A stretch of DNA of 64,000 nt from a bacterium (Candidatus Blackallbacteria) CG13_big_fil_rev_8_21_14_2_50_49_14 (GTDB lineage Bacteria; Cyanobacteriota; Sericytochromatia; UBA7694): positions 62,001 through 126,000 of the forward strand of contig PFGG01000065.1 of assembly GCA_002783405.1 (NCBI GenBank). The letters are read 5' to 3'. The notes under the pieces are model-generated. The model saw nothing but the letters and a program-made list of their open reading frames with translations, had not been told where the DNA came from and did no database searches. Within the stretch, counting starts at the first letter, position 1. Each line of letters starts with the position of its first letter. The position numbers were made by a program, and so were the translations under genes. Positions 17,439-26,130 of this stretch are shown here, piece by piece.

Positions 17439-18818
17439 CTAACCTTTTTCAAATTCACTTTTTCGTTCCAGAATAGCGCGTTGAGCGGCATGGACCTTTT
17501 CTGGGCTGAGCGCTTGCTGGGGAATTTTAAGCGCCTTGCCCTGCCGGGCCACCATCTCACCATCCACCAGGGTCCAGGCCACTTGGGCCGGTTGAGTGGC
17601 ATAGACCAACGCTGAGGCCACCTGTTCCAGGGTTGGTAGTTCACCCACTGAAACCGGCATCAGATTCGCTGCCTGCCAAAGATCCACGGCAAAGAGATCG
17701 GCTTTTTTACCGGTTTCAAGTGAACCAATCTGGTCAAACCAGTTCAAAGCCTTGGCTCCGTGGATGGTCGCCATATCCAGAACCAGCGAAGCCGGCATAC
17801 TGCGCGGGCCATTGGCAGGTTTGTGAATCAAAGCTCCCAGGCGCATTTCCTGAAACATGTTTAAACCATTATTGCAGGGCGCGCCATCTGCCGCCAAGCC
17901 GATATTGATTCCTTCTGCCAGCATTTGGGGCACCTTGGCCAAACCTGAAGCCAGCTTTAAATTCGAACTGGGACAATGGGCAATATGTGTCCCTGTTTCA
18001 CGAATCAGAGCGGTTTCAGTCTCTGAAAGCCAAATACAGTGAGCCAGAACCAGGCGTTCCGACATCAGGCCGATATGGTGAAGATAGGCGGCATTGTCCA
18101 TGCCCACCAAATCGCGTACCAACTCGACTTCTTTGCGGTTTTCGCTGGAATGGGTATGAATCAGGGCCCCTTGGGCTTCTGCCATCTGTGCCACTTGCCT
18201 GAGCAGAGGCTCGGTACACGAAACCACAAAACGCGGGGCATAGGAAATGCGAATTCGGTCATTGCAGGCCCCATTCCATTCCTGATAGAGACTTTGGGCC
18301 TCTGCCAAAGCGCTTTCTGTACTTTCGCAGAGATAGGGCGGACAGGTTTGGGGATGATCCATCAGACACTTGCCCAAACTGGCACGCAGCCCAGCATCGG
18401 CCACAGCCTGGCAAATGGCTTCCGTATGCCGCAGGGTGCCCATATCCAAAATACAGGTCGTTCCCGAAGCCAGCAGTTCTTGAATTCCCAATTGGGCACT
18501 GAGGGTCAGGGTGTCAGGGCTATGGGCTGCTTCAAAGGGCCAGATCCGGTCAGAGAGCCAGTCCAAAAGTTCAAGATCATCGGCCATATTGCGAAAAAGC
18601 GTCTGGCAGAGATGAATATGGGGTTGAATAAAGCCTGGTAAAATGGCAAGACCTGTCGCATCCAGCACCTCAACCCCTGCAGGGGGAGACTGATCAGAGC
18701 TGATGATCTGACCAATCCGATCGTCGAGGATCTGTAAATGACCGTGCAGAATTTCACGGTTTTGATTCTGGGTCACAATCAGGGCATTGCAGATCCAGGT
18801 TTCACGTTTTTTGCTCAT
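17439..18818 (-). CDS. Amidohydrolase / deaminase of the ATZ-TRZ family
   Basis: 459 aa. Metal ligands of the family are visible: HIHLCQT (HxH) near 66, HTHSSEN, LVLAHCIWL and the catalytic Asp in LAADGAPCNN. Such enzymes deaminate guanine, 8-oxoguanine, S-adenosylhomocysteine/5'-deoxyadenosine or triazines; the exact substrate is open. A purine substrate would fit the XdhB-type gene 12 kb away, but they are not in one operon. AAAGGAAA precedes the ATG. First gene of the operon that continues into mutS. Confidence 0.88.
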   Translation of the reverse strand: MSKKRETWICNALIVTQNQNREILHGHLQILDDRIGQIISSDQSPPAGVEVLDATGLAILPGFIQPHIHLCQTLFRNMADDLELLDWLSDRIWPFEAAHSPDTLTLSAQLGIQELLASGTTCILDMGTLRHTEAICQAVADAGLRASLGKCLMDHPQTCPPYLCESTESALAEAQSLYQEWNGACNDRIRISYAPRFVVSCTEPLLRQVAQMAEAQGALIHTHSSENRKEVELVRDLVGMDNAAYLHHIGLMSERLVLAHCIWLSETETALIRETGTHIAHCPSSNLKLASGLAKVPQMLAEGINIGLAADGAPCNNGLNMFQEMRLGALIHKPANGPRSMPASLVLDMATIHGAKALNWFDQIGSLETGKKADLFAVDLWQAANLMPVSVGELPTLEQVASALVYATQPAQVAWTLVDGEMVARQGKALKIPQQALSPEKVHAAQRAILERKSEFEKG

Positions 18819-18967
18819 GGATTTCCTTTATAAAAGAGTGATCACCAAATCTTATATTAACATTCAACTGGGCTTAACCAAAGCATAAGATTTAAAACGT
18901 CACTTTTATGATTAAATAATCGATAAGAAGATTAAGGTAACTTGAAAACAAAGAAAAGGATTGCTAA

Positions 18968-19576
18968 ATGGCTATAAGCGCAACCTCGCTCTATAACCCC
19001 TATAATATGAGCTTTCCCGGCACTGTCCTGGCAGGTGGCGTCTCCACGGCTTCTTCGCCCCAGCTCCAGCCCAATATGGTCATGGATGGCGTTGAAATTG
19101 GGATTAAATCTCTGTTGGTAGGCCGCATGGCTTCAAAAACCGCAATCCAACAATTGGAATTCCGTACGATTCAAAACAATGAAGCGACCACAGCTGGCGT
19201 CATGGGCAGTACCATGATGCGTACCGCAGGCAAAGGCGCTCTGGTGGGCGGGATTGTATCCACTGCCCGCAATGTTTTTCATCTGGCCCAGGGTGAAATC
19301 AACGTGGCCCGCGCAGGCGGCAATGTTTCAGCTGATATTCTCGGCGGTGCCGTGGGTGGCCTGGCGGCAGGTGCCGGTGCCGGTCTGGCTGTGGGCATGA
19401 TGGCCAAATCCTCTGGTTTTACCATGGGCACGATGGGCTTGATTGCAGGCACGATTGGCTTTGCCCTCGCTGATACCCTTTACCACTATACCGGCCTGCG
19501 TGAAAAAGTATCCGACAAAGTCACCAGCGTAATCGAACGCTATTTCGATACCCAATCTCAGGGCGGTGGCGTTTAA
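18968..19576 (+). CDS. Glycine-rich hydrophobic protein, unknown
   Basis: 202 aa. The N-terminus (MAISATSLYNPYN) is disordered and has no signal peptide. Two Gly/Ala-rich hydrophobic stretches (about 85-100 and 120-170) have small-residue spacing typical of glycine-zipper membrane hairpins. The C-terminal 30 residues are amphipathic. AAAAGGA lies 8 nt before the ATG. It could insert in membrane or be a structural or exported protein; function unknown. Standalone, ending in a hairpin shared with the convergent gene. Confidence 0.68.
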   Translation: MAISATSLYNPYNMSFPGTVLAGGVSTASSPQLQPNMVMDGVEIGIKSLLVGRMASKTAIQQLEFRTIQNNEATTAGVMGSTMMRTAGKGALVGGIVSTARNVFHLAQGEINVARAGGNVSADILGGAVGGLAAGAGAGLAVGMMAKSSGFTMGTMGLIAGTIGFALADTLYHYTGLREKVSDKVTSVIERYFDTQSQGGGV

Positions 19577-19596
19577 GCCTCTCAGTCACTGATAGC

Positions 19597-19630
19597 AAGC
19601 CTGTCTCCAAAAGGGGACAGGCTTTAATAC
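19597..19630. terminator. Bidirectional terminator
   Basis: Stem AAGCCTGTCTCC / GGGGACAGGCTT with an AAAA loop lies between the convergent genes at 19576 and 19633. The T-run on the plus strand is interrupted (TTTAATACTTTT), so strength is moderate. Confidence 0.7.
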
Positions 19631-19632
19631 TT

Positions 19633-20688
19633 TTAAGCCCCAAAATCCTGCTCCAGCAAATCAAGCAAAAGCTCTTCATCGCAGGGTTCCACAGCAAACC
19701 CTGGAGGTTCCACCTGCTCACCCAAAGCGGGAAACTCGCGCACAAACCGATTTTCAAACCTTTGCATAATCGCAGCCACCGTTTCAGGCAAAACCTGCCG
19801 CCCGTCTGGAGCAAAGGCCGCCTGGCGATCGTGCATCACCAGTTCATAGGCCGGAAAATAATCCACCTGGGCAAATTCACGACAGAGGTTTTCAATCGCC
19901 ACACGCAAAAGCGCCTTGGAATAGCCCGTGGCTTCCAGTACATGTTTGGGCTCGGCCGTCACAGCCAGGGGCACAGGAGAAAGCGTGAGAATCCAGCGCA
20001 GCTTGGGGTTGATTTCAGCTAAAAAGGCAACGGAAGCACTTAAACAGGCTTCTATTTCTGCCAGGCTCAGATTGTGAAAGACATAGCGCTCTGAATCAAA
20101 GACGCCCCACTGCTTGCCCGGACATTGCGGGTAAACGGCCCCATCTAAACACGAGCGCCAGCACTCGGTCAAACCCAAAGTGAGAATCAAGAGATCAGCC
20201 TGGGCAAAGGCTTCGCGTACAGCTGCCAAATGGTGCTCGCGATCCAAACGCATCGCTTCTGGTGAAACAAAGCCCCCCGGTTGAATCCGGGGCCGAAAGG
20301 GGTCCACCCACCCCTGACCTGCGGCCCAGCAATCGTCCTGGGGAGAAAACTGCCCCCAGGCCCTTTGTACCAATTGCCAGAACTGAAGTGGGCCATAAAC
20401 AGGCCCATAGCGGGCTGAATAAACCCCATACTGAAATTTTTGAGCCTGCTCAGGGCGCAACCAGGGCGGGCCTGTTTCAGTCACCAGATAGGCAAAACCT
20501 TTTTGCTGTAAATAAGCGGCGATGGAATGGGCAAAACAGCTCCCAGCAGAAACAATCCGGGTTTGAGCGGTAATAAAAGGCGTAAAAACAGGCCCCGCAC
20601 CAGGCCAGTCAGGCATTGCCTGGGCATCAGCACGGGGCCAGATTTGAGCGGGTAAGGCCTGGTCGTAGGGAAACGCTTCAGCAGCCAC
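19633..20688 (-). CDS. GSCFA-domain protein
   Basis: 351 aa. The defining motif GSCFA occurs at residues 49-53, followed by the family pattern FQYGVYSARYG and LILTLGLTECW. The fold is related to GDSL/SGNH hydrolases, with Ser50 as presumed nucleophile; family members are often found near polysaccharide genes, but their substrate is not established. It begins with GTG at 20688, 9 nt after the antiporter stop, with only a weak ribosome-binding site, so it is probably translated from the antiporter transcript. Confidence 0.85.
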   Translation of the reverse strand: MAAEAFPYDQALPAQIWPRADAQAMPDWPGAGPVFTPFITAQTRIVSAGSCFAHSIAAYLQQKGFAYLVTETGPPWLRPEQAQKFQYGVYSARYGPVYGPLQFWQLVQRAWGQFSPQDDCWAAGQGWVDPFRPRIQPGGFVSPEAMRLDREHHLAAVREAFAQADLLILTLGLTECWRSCLDGAVYPQCPGKQWGVFDSERYVFHNLSLAEIEACLSASVAFLAEINPKLRWILTLSPVPLAVTAEPKHVLEATGYSKALLRVAIENLCREFAQVDYFPAYELVMHDRQAAFAPDGRQVLPETVAAIMQRFENRFVREFPALGEQVEPPGFAVEPCDEELLLDLLEQDFGA

Positions 20689-20697
20689 CCGTTCAGC

Positions 20698-22173
20698 CTA
20701 TTTCAGAAAAAACAGAAACGTAGTCACAATAAACAAAGGCACCAAGACCATACCTGACCAAACCATATAGCCCCCAAAAGAAGGCATTTTGATGCGGGCA
20801 TGTTCAGCAATCGCCTTGACCATGAAATTGGGGCCATTGCCAATATACGAGAGCGCCCCCATCATGACGGCACCACAGGAGATGGCAGCCAGCAAATGAG
20901 GTTGCTGCATCGCCAAATGAGCCAGATTCTCTGAAGAAAGACCTGTTTTTGAAGCCGCCAGAGTCACAAACGTGACATAGGTCGGGGCATTGTCCAAAAA
21001 TCCGCTTAAACCGCCACTCACCCAATAATACTGCCAAGGCAGGTTGATTGCCATTGAGCCGCCTTTGGCTTCCAAGAGGGTCAGGGCCGGAATCATGGCC
21101 CCGAAAATCCCCACAAAGAGGCAGGCCACTTCGAGGATCGGCACAAAGGAGAAACTGTTGGTTTCGTGAATATGTTTGGGGGTCATTTTATACGAAATCA
21201 GGGCAATCAAGCCCATGGCCACAATTTGGAAACCCTTTGAACCCAAATCGCCCATTTCATGACCCGCCATCTGGCTCAGCAAAGGAAATACCAAATAACC
21301 AGACGCCAAAATCACAGCCACAACTCCCATCAGGAGCCCCAGATTGAATTTCCCTTCAATATACAGCTTTTTCCCCTGAACCAATTCTGTGGCCTGTTGC
21401 TTAACGGCTTCGCGGGCTTCTTCGGTTTCACGGGCATGCATGCGGCTGTCGAGAAAATAGAAAATGGTCAAGAGCGCACCAATCACAAAAGCCCACTCCT
21501 TGACCAAACCCAGCGTCCAGGCAAAGGGTACGCCGCGCAGAAAGCCCAGATAGAGAGGAGGGTCTCCCAAAGGGGTTAGCAAACCGCCACAATTGGCGAC
21601 AATAAAAATAAAGAAAATAAAAATATGCGTTTTGTGCTCACGGTGCTGGTTGGCGCGAATCAAAGGACGAATTAACAACATGCTGGCCCCTGTGGTTCCC
21701 GTTAAATTCGCCAACACCGCGCCTATTGCCATAAAGGCTGTATTGACCTTGGGCGAACCCGCAAAAGCACCCGAAATATGAATGCCGCCACTGACAATAA
21801 ACAAAGAAGCCAGCAGGGCAATAAAAGCGACATATTCAACATAGGTATGAAAAATTTTTACCAGATCATGGGTTGGGAAGACATAAAGGCCAATTCCCAA
21901 AATGCCACAAATTCCAGCAACCAAGAGCTTATTGCTATTGTGCTCCCACCAATGGCTGAGTTTAGAAGTCAAAGGAAGAATGGCGATCATCAAAAGCAGG
22001 GCAACAAATGGGGCTACATTGAAAATAACAGCTCCTGTTCCCATATTCTGCCAATAGCTCAGATCGGTATGATGACCTGTTTCTGTAGTGTGACCGGCGA
22101 CGGCTGAGACTTCATGCGGGTTTGAATGCGCGCCGCTTTCATGGGTCGTGGCTTCTGCCAACTGGATTTGCAT
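20698..22173 (-). CDS. Sodium:proton antiporter, NhaD/ion-transporter superfamily
   Basis: 491 aa. A His-rich soluble N-terminus (about 1-40) precedes some 12 hydrophobic helices. Conserved stretches such as ANLTGTTGASMLLIRP, GGLLTPLGDPPLYLG and SGFLDNAPTYV are those of NhaD-type Na+/H+ antiporters (IT superfamily), in which Asp residues in these re-entrant regions carry the ions. The start at 22173 is preferred because a TATAAT (22246-22241) lies upstream and GGAG precedes the ATG; a longer frame to 22224 is possible. Cotranscribed with the GSCFA gene. Confidence 0.88.
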   Translation of the reverse strand: MQIQLAEATTHESGAHSNPHEVSAVAGHTTETGHHTDLSYWQNMGTGAVIFNVAPFVALLLMIAILPLTSKLSHWWEHNSNKLLVAGICGILGIGLYVFPTHDLVKIFHTYVEYVAFIALLASLFIVSGGIHISGAFAGSPKVNTAFMAIGAVLANLTGTTGASMLLIRPLIRANQHREHKTHIFIFFIFIVANCGGLLTPLGDPPLYLGFLRGVPFAWTLGLVKEWAFVIGALLTIFYFLDSRMHARETEEAREAVKQQATELVQGKKLYIEGKFNLGLLMGVVAVILASGYLVFPLLSQMAGHEMGDLGSKGFQIVAMGLIALISYKMTPKHIHETNSFSFVPILEVACLFVGIFGAMIPALTLLEAKGGSMAINLPWQYYWVSGGLSGFLDNAPTYVTFVTLAASKTGLSSENLAHLAMQQPHLLAAISCGAVMMGALSYIGNGPNFMVKAIAEHARIKMPSFGGYMVWSGMVLVPLFIVTTFLFFLK

Positions 22174-22240
22174 GCTGCGGTGATACTCCGTAAAAATGAG
22201 GGATATGTGCTTCAATGAAGGCACAACAGATTAAAGAATC

Positions 22241-22246
22241 ATTATA
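22241..22246 (-). promoter_or_regulatory. -10 box for the antiporter operon
   Basis: On the minus strand this reads GGTATAATGATT, a perfect TATAAT. It falls inside the longest open frame of the divergent hydrolase gene, which supports the later GTG start of that gene (22284). Confidence 0.5.
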
Positions 22247-22283
22247 CCAGGGTCCCCCCCAAAGAAAAGACAGAGGTAATGGG

Positions 22284-23861
22284 GTGTCGTTGCTAAAAAA
22301 ATACCTTTCACGGCCCGGGCTTGTTCCCCTGTTCTGCATTCTGCTGATGCTCTGTGGATCGTTTGGGATCTTTGCCTTGTCCACGCAATCGGCCTACAAC
22401 AGTCAGGAAGTCGCTATCCCAGTTGAAGCAAGTAAGCGGCAACTCAGGGGAAGTTTATTGCTCCCCAGCTTAGACAGCGAAAAGCCCCTTCCGGGAGTCG
22501 TGCTGGTACATGGTGTGATCGTGAACCGGCAGTATATGTCTTATTTTGCAAAAAGTCTGGCACAAATGGGATTGGCAGTGCTCAGTCTTGATTTAGGCGG
22601 TTATGGAGAATCCGACCCCCGCCCAGAATCCGAAGCAGACAATCTGGCCGATGCCCAAGCAGCCATTGCCTGGTTGCGTCAATTTCCGGGAATCGACAAT
22701 TCCCGTATCGCCTTGGGCGGGCACTCGATGGGAGGAACCACCGTCATTCAAGCCCTGGAAGAAGATCCCAGCCTCAAAGGCGGGGTGGTTTTGGGCATGG
22801 CCCCCGAAACAAAGCCCAGCGAAAAACTTCCACTTTGGTTTGGAATTGGGCTCTATGACGCCTTTCACCCGCCCTCACAGATGCGGCAGAAACTCGCCAA
22901 TGGCACGACACAAACGCTCAACACACGTCTGGTTATTTCAGGGTTTTCAAGCCACCAAACAGAAATGCAGGATCCCTACCTGCTGGCTGAAGCCTCAAAC
23001 TGGCTGGGAGAACGCCTCAATCTTTCAAACAAATCCGCCACCCACCATGAGTTTTGGCGTGAAATCTGGAGTGAACTCTATTTTTATGGCTGGATAGGAC
23101 TCTTGCTTACTCTGCTCTGGAAACCCGAGCATGGCTGGGGCGAATTGGTTTTACTCACATTCGGTTTGGGAGCCCTTTTACTCTTGGGACAGTTTCATCT
23201 GATCGCCCCGCTGCACAGCGCCAAGCTTTGCCTGCTCATGCTTTTGCTGATCCATCTGCGCAAAACCTTTACGGCAAAAGCACATGCCCATTGGCAGCGC
23301 ATCGGAATTTTAACGGGGTCATTTTGGTTGAGTTATCAAGCAGTGGCACTGATTGACACCCTGCCTGAATATTATAAAAACCCAGCCCAGGTTTTGGCGA
23401 TTCCCTTCTTCTTATTTCAGGAACTTCGGGTGCTTCCCCTGACCAGCCTGCAAAGTCTGTTGCCCGTTTTTTTTGAAGCCTATAGCCAAAGCGTGCAACC
23501 GGCTGGGCCCTTGGCTGTGATTTTAGCGCTGGAGTGGTTCAAGCCGGGGGTGATATCTCAAGCGGTCTTCATAGCTGAAACTGCACTCTCTGAGCGCTTG
23601 CTCAACCCGCAAACAGACAAAAAAAAACCTCCAAAACCCTGGGTATTGGGAGGACTTTTTGCAGGACTGAGCATCCTATTGGGCGCCCTGCTCTGGCAAC
23701 GGGCTGAAAGTGGTTTTTTACATGCAGGAGCTTTGAAAATGTTGTGGCAGCAAGGGCTTTTCAAATGGCTCCCGACCTGTGTGGGAGGCTTCTTTTTGGC
23801 CCGCTGGGGCCTAATGAAGACATGCCCCCGAGACGACTCGAACGTCCGACCCACGATTTAG
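22284..23861 (+). CDS. Membrane alpha/beta hydrolase
   Basis: 525 aa from the GTG at 22284, which has GAGGT 6 nt upstream; an in-frame ATG at 22215 would add 23 polar residues but overlaps the antiporter promoter. One N-terminal helix, then an alpha/beta hydrolase domain with GHSMGG nucleophile elbow, LVHGVIVNR oxyanion-region motif and DLGGYGESDP. The C-terminal half (from about 265) has several hydrophobic helices, so this is a hydrolase fused to a polytopic membrane region. Substrate unknown. The last 13 codons run antisense through the tRNA-Arg gene, giving a tail (CPRDDSNVRPTI) with no likely function. Confidence 0.82.
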   Translation: MSLLKKYLSRPGLVPLFCILLMLCGSFGIFALSTQSAYNSQEVAIPVEASKRQLRGSLLLPSLDSEKPLPGVVLVHGVIVNRQYMSYFAKSLAQMGLAVLSLDLGGYGESDPRPESEADNLADAQAAIAWLRQFPGIDNSRIALGGHSMGGTTVIQALEEDPSLKGGVVLGMAPETKPSEKLPLWFGIGLYDAFHPPSQMRQKLANGTTQTLNTRLVISGFSSHQTEMQDPYLLAEASNWLGERLNLSNKSATHHEFWREIWSELYFYGWIGLLLTLLWKPEHGWGELVLLTFGLGALLLLGQFHLIAPLHSAKLCLLMLLLIHLRKTFTAKAHAHWQRIGILTGSFWLSYQAVALIDTLPEYYKNPAQVLAIPFFLFQELRVLPLTSLQSLLPVFFEAYSQSVQPAGPLAVILALEWFKPGVISQAVFIAETALSERLLNPQTDKKKPPKPWVLGGLFAGLSILLGALLWQRAESGFLHAGALKMLWQQGLFKWLPTCVGGFFLARWGLMKTCPRDDSNVRPTI

Positions 23862-23895
23862 GAAACCGTTGCTCTATCCACTGAGCTACGGGGGC
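23823..23895 (-). tRNA. tRNA-Arg (CCU anticodon)
   Basis: Full cloverleaf of 73 nt: 7-bp acceptor stem GCCCCCG/CGGGGGC with discriminator A, D-stem GCTC/GAGC, anticodon stem ACGGT/ATCGT with loop TTCCTAA (anticodon CCT, reading AGG), T-arm with loop TTCGAGT. CCA is not encoded. It overlaps the last 39 bases of the plus-strand hydrolase gene in antisense. Confidence 0.95.
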
Positions 23896-23942
23896 ATGTA
23901 TTTTATCTTACCGGAGGATGGCTGAAACGGCCATCTATTCAA

Positions 23943-24560
23943 CTAATCTTCAAAGGCCTGTTTGATTTTTTTCTGCAAACGGCCATCTTTCACGTCATCT
24001 ACAAAATCCTCAATCGCGTCACCAGCATCTTCAAAAGTGTCTTTGATTGCGTTGCCCAGTTTTTCTGCAGGGGTTTGATGGGTAAAATTATCGCGAAACC
24101 CGCGTGAAACAGACTTCTTCAGATCGCGGCCCACGCGTCCATCTTTCAGGTCATCGACTTTTTCTTCAATCGCATTGCCCGCTTTTTTCAAACCCTTTTC
24201 AAGCTTGTCGGCCAGGGGTTTTTCAGGAGGATTGCTGTATTTTTCTTTTGCTGCTTCTTTGATCCCATTCACAGCATGGCCAATTTCTTTTGCACCTTTT
24301 TTGGTAAGGTCTACTGCTTCTTCAACAATCAAAGAAACCAAGGGCAAGGCACCGCCTGTCGCCAAAGCACCCACTGAAAGAGCGGCTTTCTCACCCGCTG
24401 ACATTTTATTCACTTCAGCTTTCACTTCAGCCAAACCTGTTTGGTCACCATCAAAATCATGAACCTGATCTACCACCGCTTCGGCAGCAGTTTTTACCAC
24501 TTCATTCATTTTATGAAAGGCTGATGTGGTTTGACGTAAGGGATTATTATTGATTGCCAT
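23943..24560 (-). CDS. Amphipathic repeat protein, unknown
   Basis: 205 aa, no signal peptide. The middle (about 55-85) is a short Gly/Ala-rich hydrophobic stretch; the remainder is highly charged and helical. The C-terminal half has two related units, each with an A-G-[ND]-A-I-E-[ED] core followed by VDD[LV]KDGR (about 125-145 and 175-200). Long amphipathic helices of this type resemble apolipoprotein- or phasin-like proteins, but no family is recognised. AGGAG lies 8 nt before the ATG. Monocistronic, between the tRNA and the divergent TPR-PDZ gene. Confidence 0.72.
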   Translation of the reverse strand: MAINNNPLRQTTSAFHKMNEVVKTAAEAVVDQVHDFDGDQTGLAEVKAEVNKMSAGEKAALSVGALATGGALPLVSLIVEEAVDLTKKGAKEIGHAVNGIKEAAKEKYSNPPEKPLADKLEKGLKKAGNAIEEKVDDLKDGRVGRDLKKSVSRGFRDNFTHQTPAEKLGNAIKDTFEDAGDAIEDFVDDVKDGRLQKKIKQAFED

Positions 24561-24683
24561 GCAGTTGCTCCTGAAAAAAAAATTAAATTATACGCTAAGT
24601 ATAGAACAAAGGAACCTAAAACTTACCAGGAAAATTAAGCAGGAGAATTCATTTGCCCTCTGGCAGAAGCTGCGCTGGAGGCT

Positions 24684-24689
24684 TACAAT
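24684..24689 (+). promoter_or_regulatory. -10 box placing transcription start near the ATG (possible leaderless mRNA)
   Basis: TACAAT ends 7 bases before the ATG at 24697; CTGGCA (24660-24665) lies 18 bases upstream as a weak -35. Transcription would start at or beside the ATG. The alternative is a GGAGG at 24677-24681, 15 nt from the ATG, which is too far for a normal ribosome site. Confidence 0.35.
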
Positions 24690-24696
24690 AAAAGCT

Positions 24697-25992
24697 ATGA
24701 GTAAGTATGAAAATAATCCCCTGGCAGCCGCGGTTGAAAAAAAGGCCCACCTGAAAAAAAACATTTCAGCGTTGGTCGAACAAACCCAGGATGCCAGTAG
24801 CAGTTTTAATATTGCGCTTTCAGCCCTGAAAAACAATCAGCCTGAAACCGCCATCAAAAAATTCATGCAAGTGCTTGAAATCGACAGTTCCGAAGAGATG
24901 GAGCGTCAGGTTCGCCCCAATTTGGGCCAGGCCTATCTTCAGCAAAGCGAGTACAATACGGCACTGGCAGAATTCAGACGTGCGCTCAAACTCAATCAGC
25001 CGCCCGAAATTAAAGCTTTTATCTACGCCAATCTGGGCTATATTTATACACAGCTCAATTTTTATGGCTTTGCCATTCGCGAATACCGCCAGGCAGTCAA
25101 AGAAAACCGCAAAGACACCACCAGCCTGCTCACCCTGGGCATGCTCTATGAAACCAGTTTCAGACCCCAGGAAGCCACCGAAGTCTTTGAACAGGTGCTC
25201 AAATTCGACGCTGAAAATACCTATGCCCGCGAAAGTTTGGAACGGATCGCCAAAGCCCGCCCCGTGCTTCCCAAAGAAGAAATTGTCAGATTGGTCAAAC
25301 TCTTGCCCACCCTGGGAATCATTGTCGTGATGAGCTATGATCCCACCTATGATGGCTGGTTTCCCATGGTGATCTATATCTATCCTGAATCTCCGCTGCA
25401 GGGGAAAATTCAACCCGGTCAAAAAATTCTCAGTGTTTTTCTCAGCCATTCTGAAAGTATTGACGACGAAGATGAACGAGAGCTGGTTGAATTGCTCGAA
25501 TCACCAGCCGGTACCGAGGTGGGATTTTTTGTAGGAGAAACCGAAATTCAGGTCAACTGTGTGCCTCCCATTCAAAGAAAAATGGAGCAGAACGAACGGC
25601 TACAGGTGTATAAAAACTGGTTGCTCAGTTTTGATACACGTCTGGCCTGGCTCTGGTCGGCAACCCCTGAAATCAGAGAACATATTGGCCCCATCTGGGG
25701 ACAGGAACTTGAATCTTTGGTCAGAGAACTCAAGCCCCTTCAGCACACCTATGTGTTTGATTTCGCTTACGCGCTGATGATAGAGCATTTACAGGCCTTT
25801 TCAATTACTGAAACCGATCCCCTCAATGGTGAAGTACGTGAGCTTGAAATGCGCTACCAAATTCACCTCGGGCGCTTTTTTGGACGAACCGACTTTACAC
25901 AGGTTCACCCATTTTCAGATATGGTACAGCAATTTTCAGAAACACAGTTTCAATATCTTGCCAATCTTCTGGCCTCACGTTTACAAGCTTAA
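24697..25992 (+). CDS. TPR and PDZ-like domain protein
   Basis: 431 aa, no signal peptide. The N-terminal part (about 30-200) contains four or so tetratricopeptide repeats (A-L-x3-QPETAIKKF, NTALAEFRRAL, GFAIREYRQAV, EATEVFEQVL). Residues about 215-300 look like a PDZ-type fold: YPESPLQGKIQPGQKILSV is the characteristic PDZ loop. The last 130 residues are helical and unassigned. It may be a scaffold that gathers partners. The start at 24697 is the first ATG past the divergent gene; longer frames overlap it. No operon partner. Confidence 0.75.
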   Translation: MSKYENNPLAAAVEKKAHLKKNISALVEQTQDASSSFNIALSALKNNQPETAIKKFMQVLEIDSSEEMERQVRPNLGQAYLQQSEYNTALAEFRRALKLNQPPEIKAFIYANLGYIYTQLNFYGFAIREYRQAVKENRKDTTSLLTLGMLYETSFRPQEATEVFEQVLKFDAENTYARESLERIAKARPVLPKEEIVRLVKLLPTLGIIVVMSYDPTYDGWFPMVIYIYPESPLQGKIQPGQKILSVFLSHSESIDDEDERELVELLESPAGTEVGFFVGETEIQVNCVPPIQRKMEQNERLQVYKNWLLSFDTRLAWLWSATPEIREHIGPIWGQELESLVRELKPLQHTYVFDFAYALMIEHLQAFSITETDPLNGEVRELEMRYQIHLGRFFGRTDFTQVHPFSDMVQQFSETQFQYLANLLASRLQA

Positions 25993-26084
25993 TTTTTTGG
26001 GCTCAATTGCGCCGTTTATCTTTTCAGATTGTAAATTTTTAGCTGGATTCTCAGTGAATAATCCCAAGCCGAACTGAATTTGGT

Positions 26085-26090
26085 TAGAAT
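26085..26090 (+). promoter_or_regulatory. -10 box (TAGAAT) of the SLH-porin gene
   Basis: TTGGTTAGAAT lies 41 bases before the SLH-porin ATG and repeats the GTTAGAAT seen upstream of the kinase gene. A TATAAA (26095-26100) close by is an alternative. No good -35 box. Confidence 0.4.
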
Positions 26091-26130
26091 GATGTATAAA
26101 TCACATATCCACTCTTCAAGGAGAAAAACG

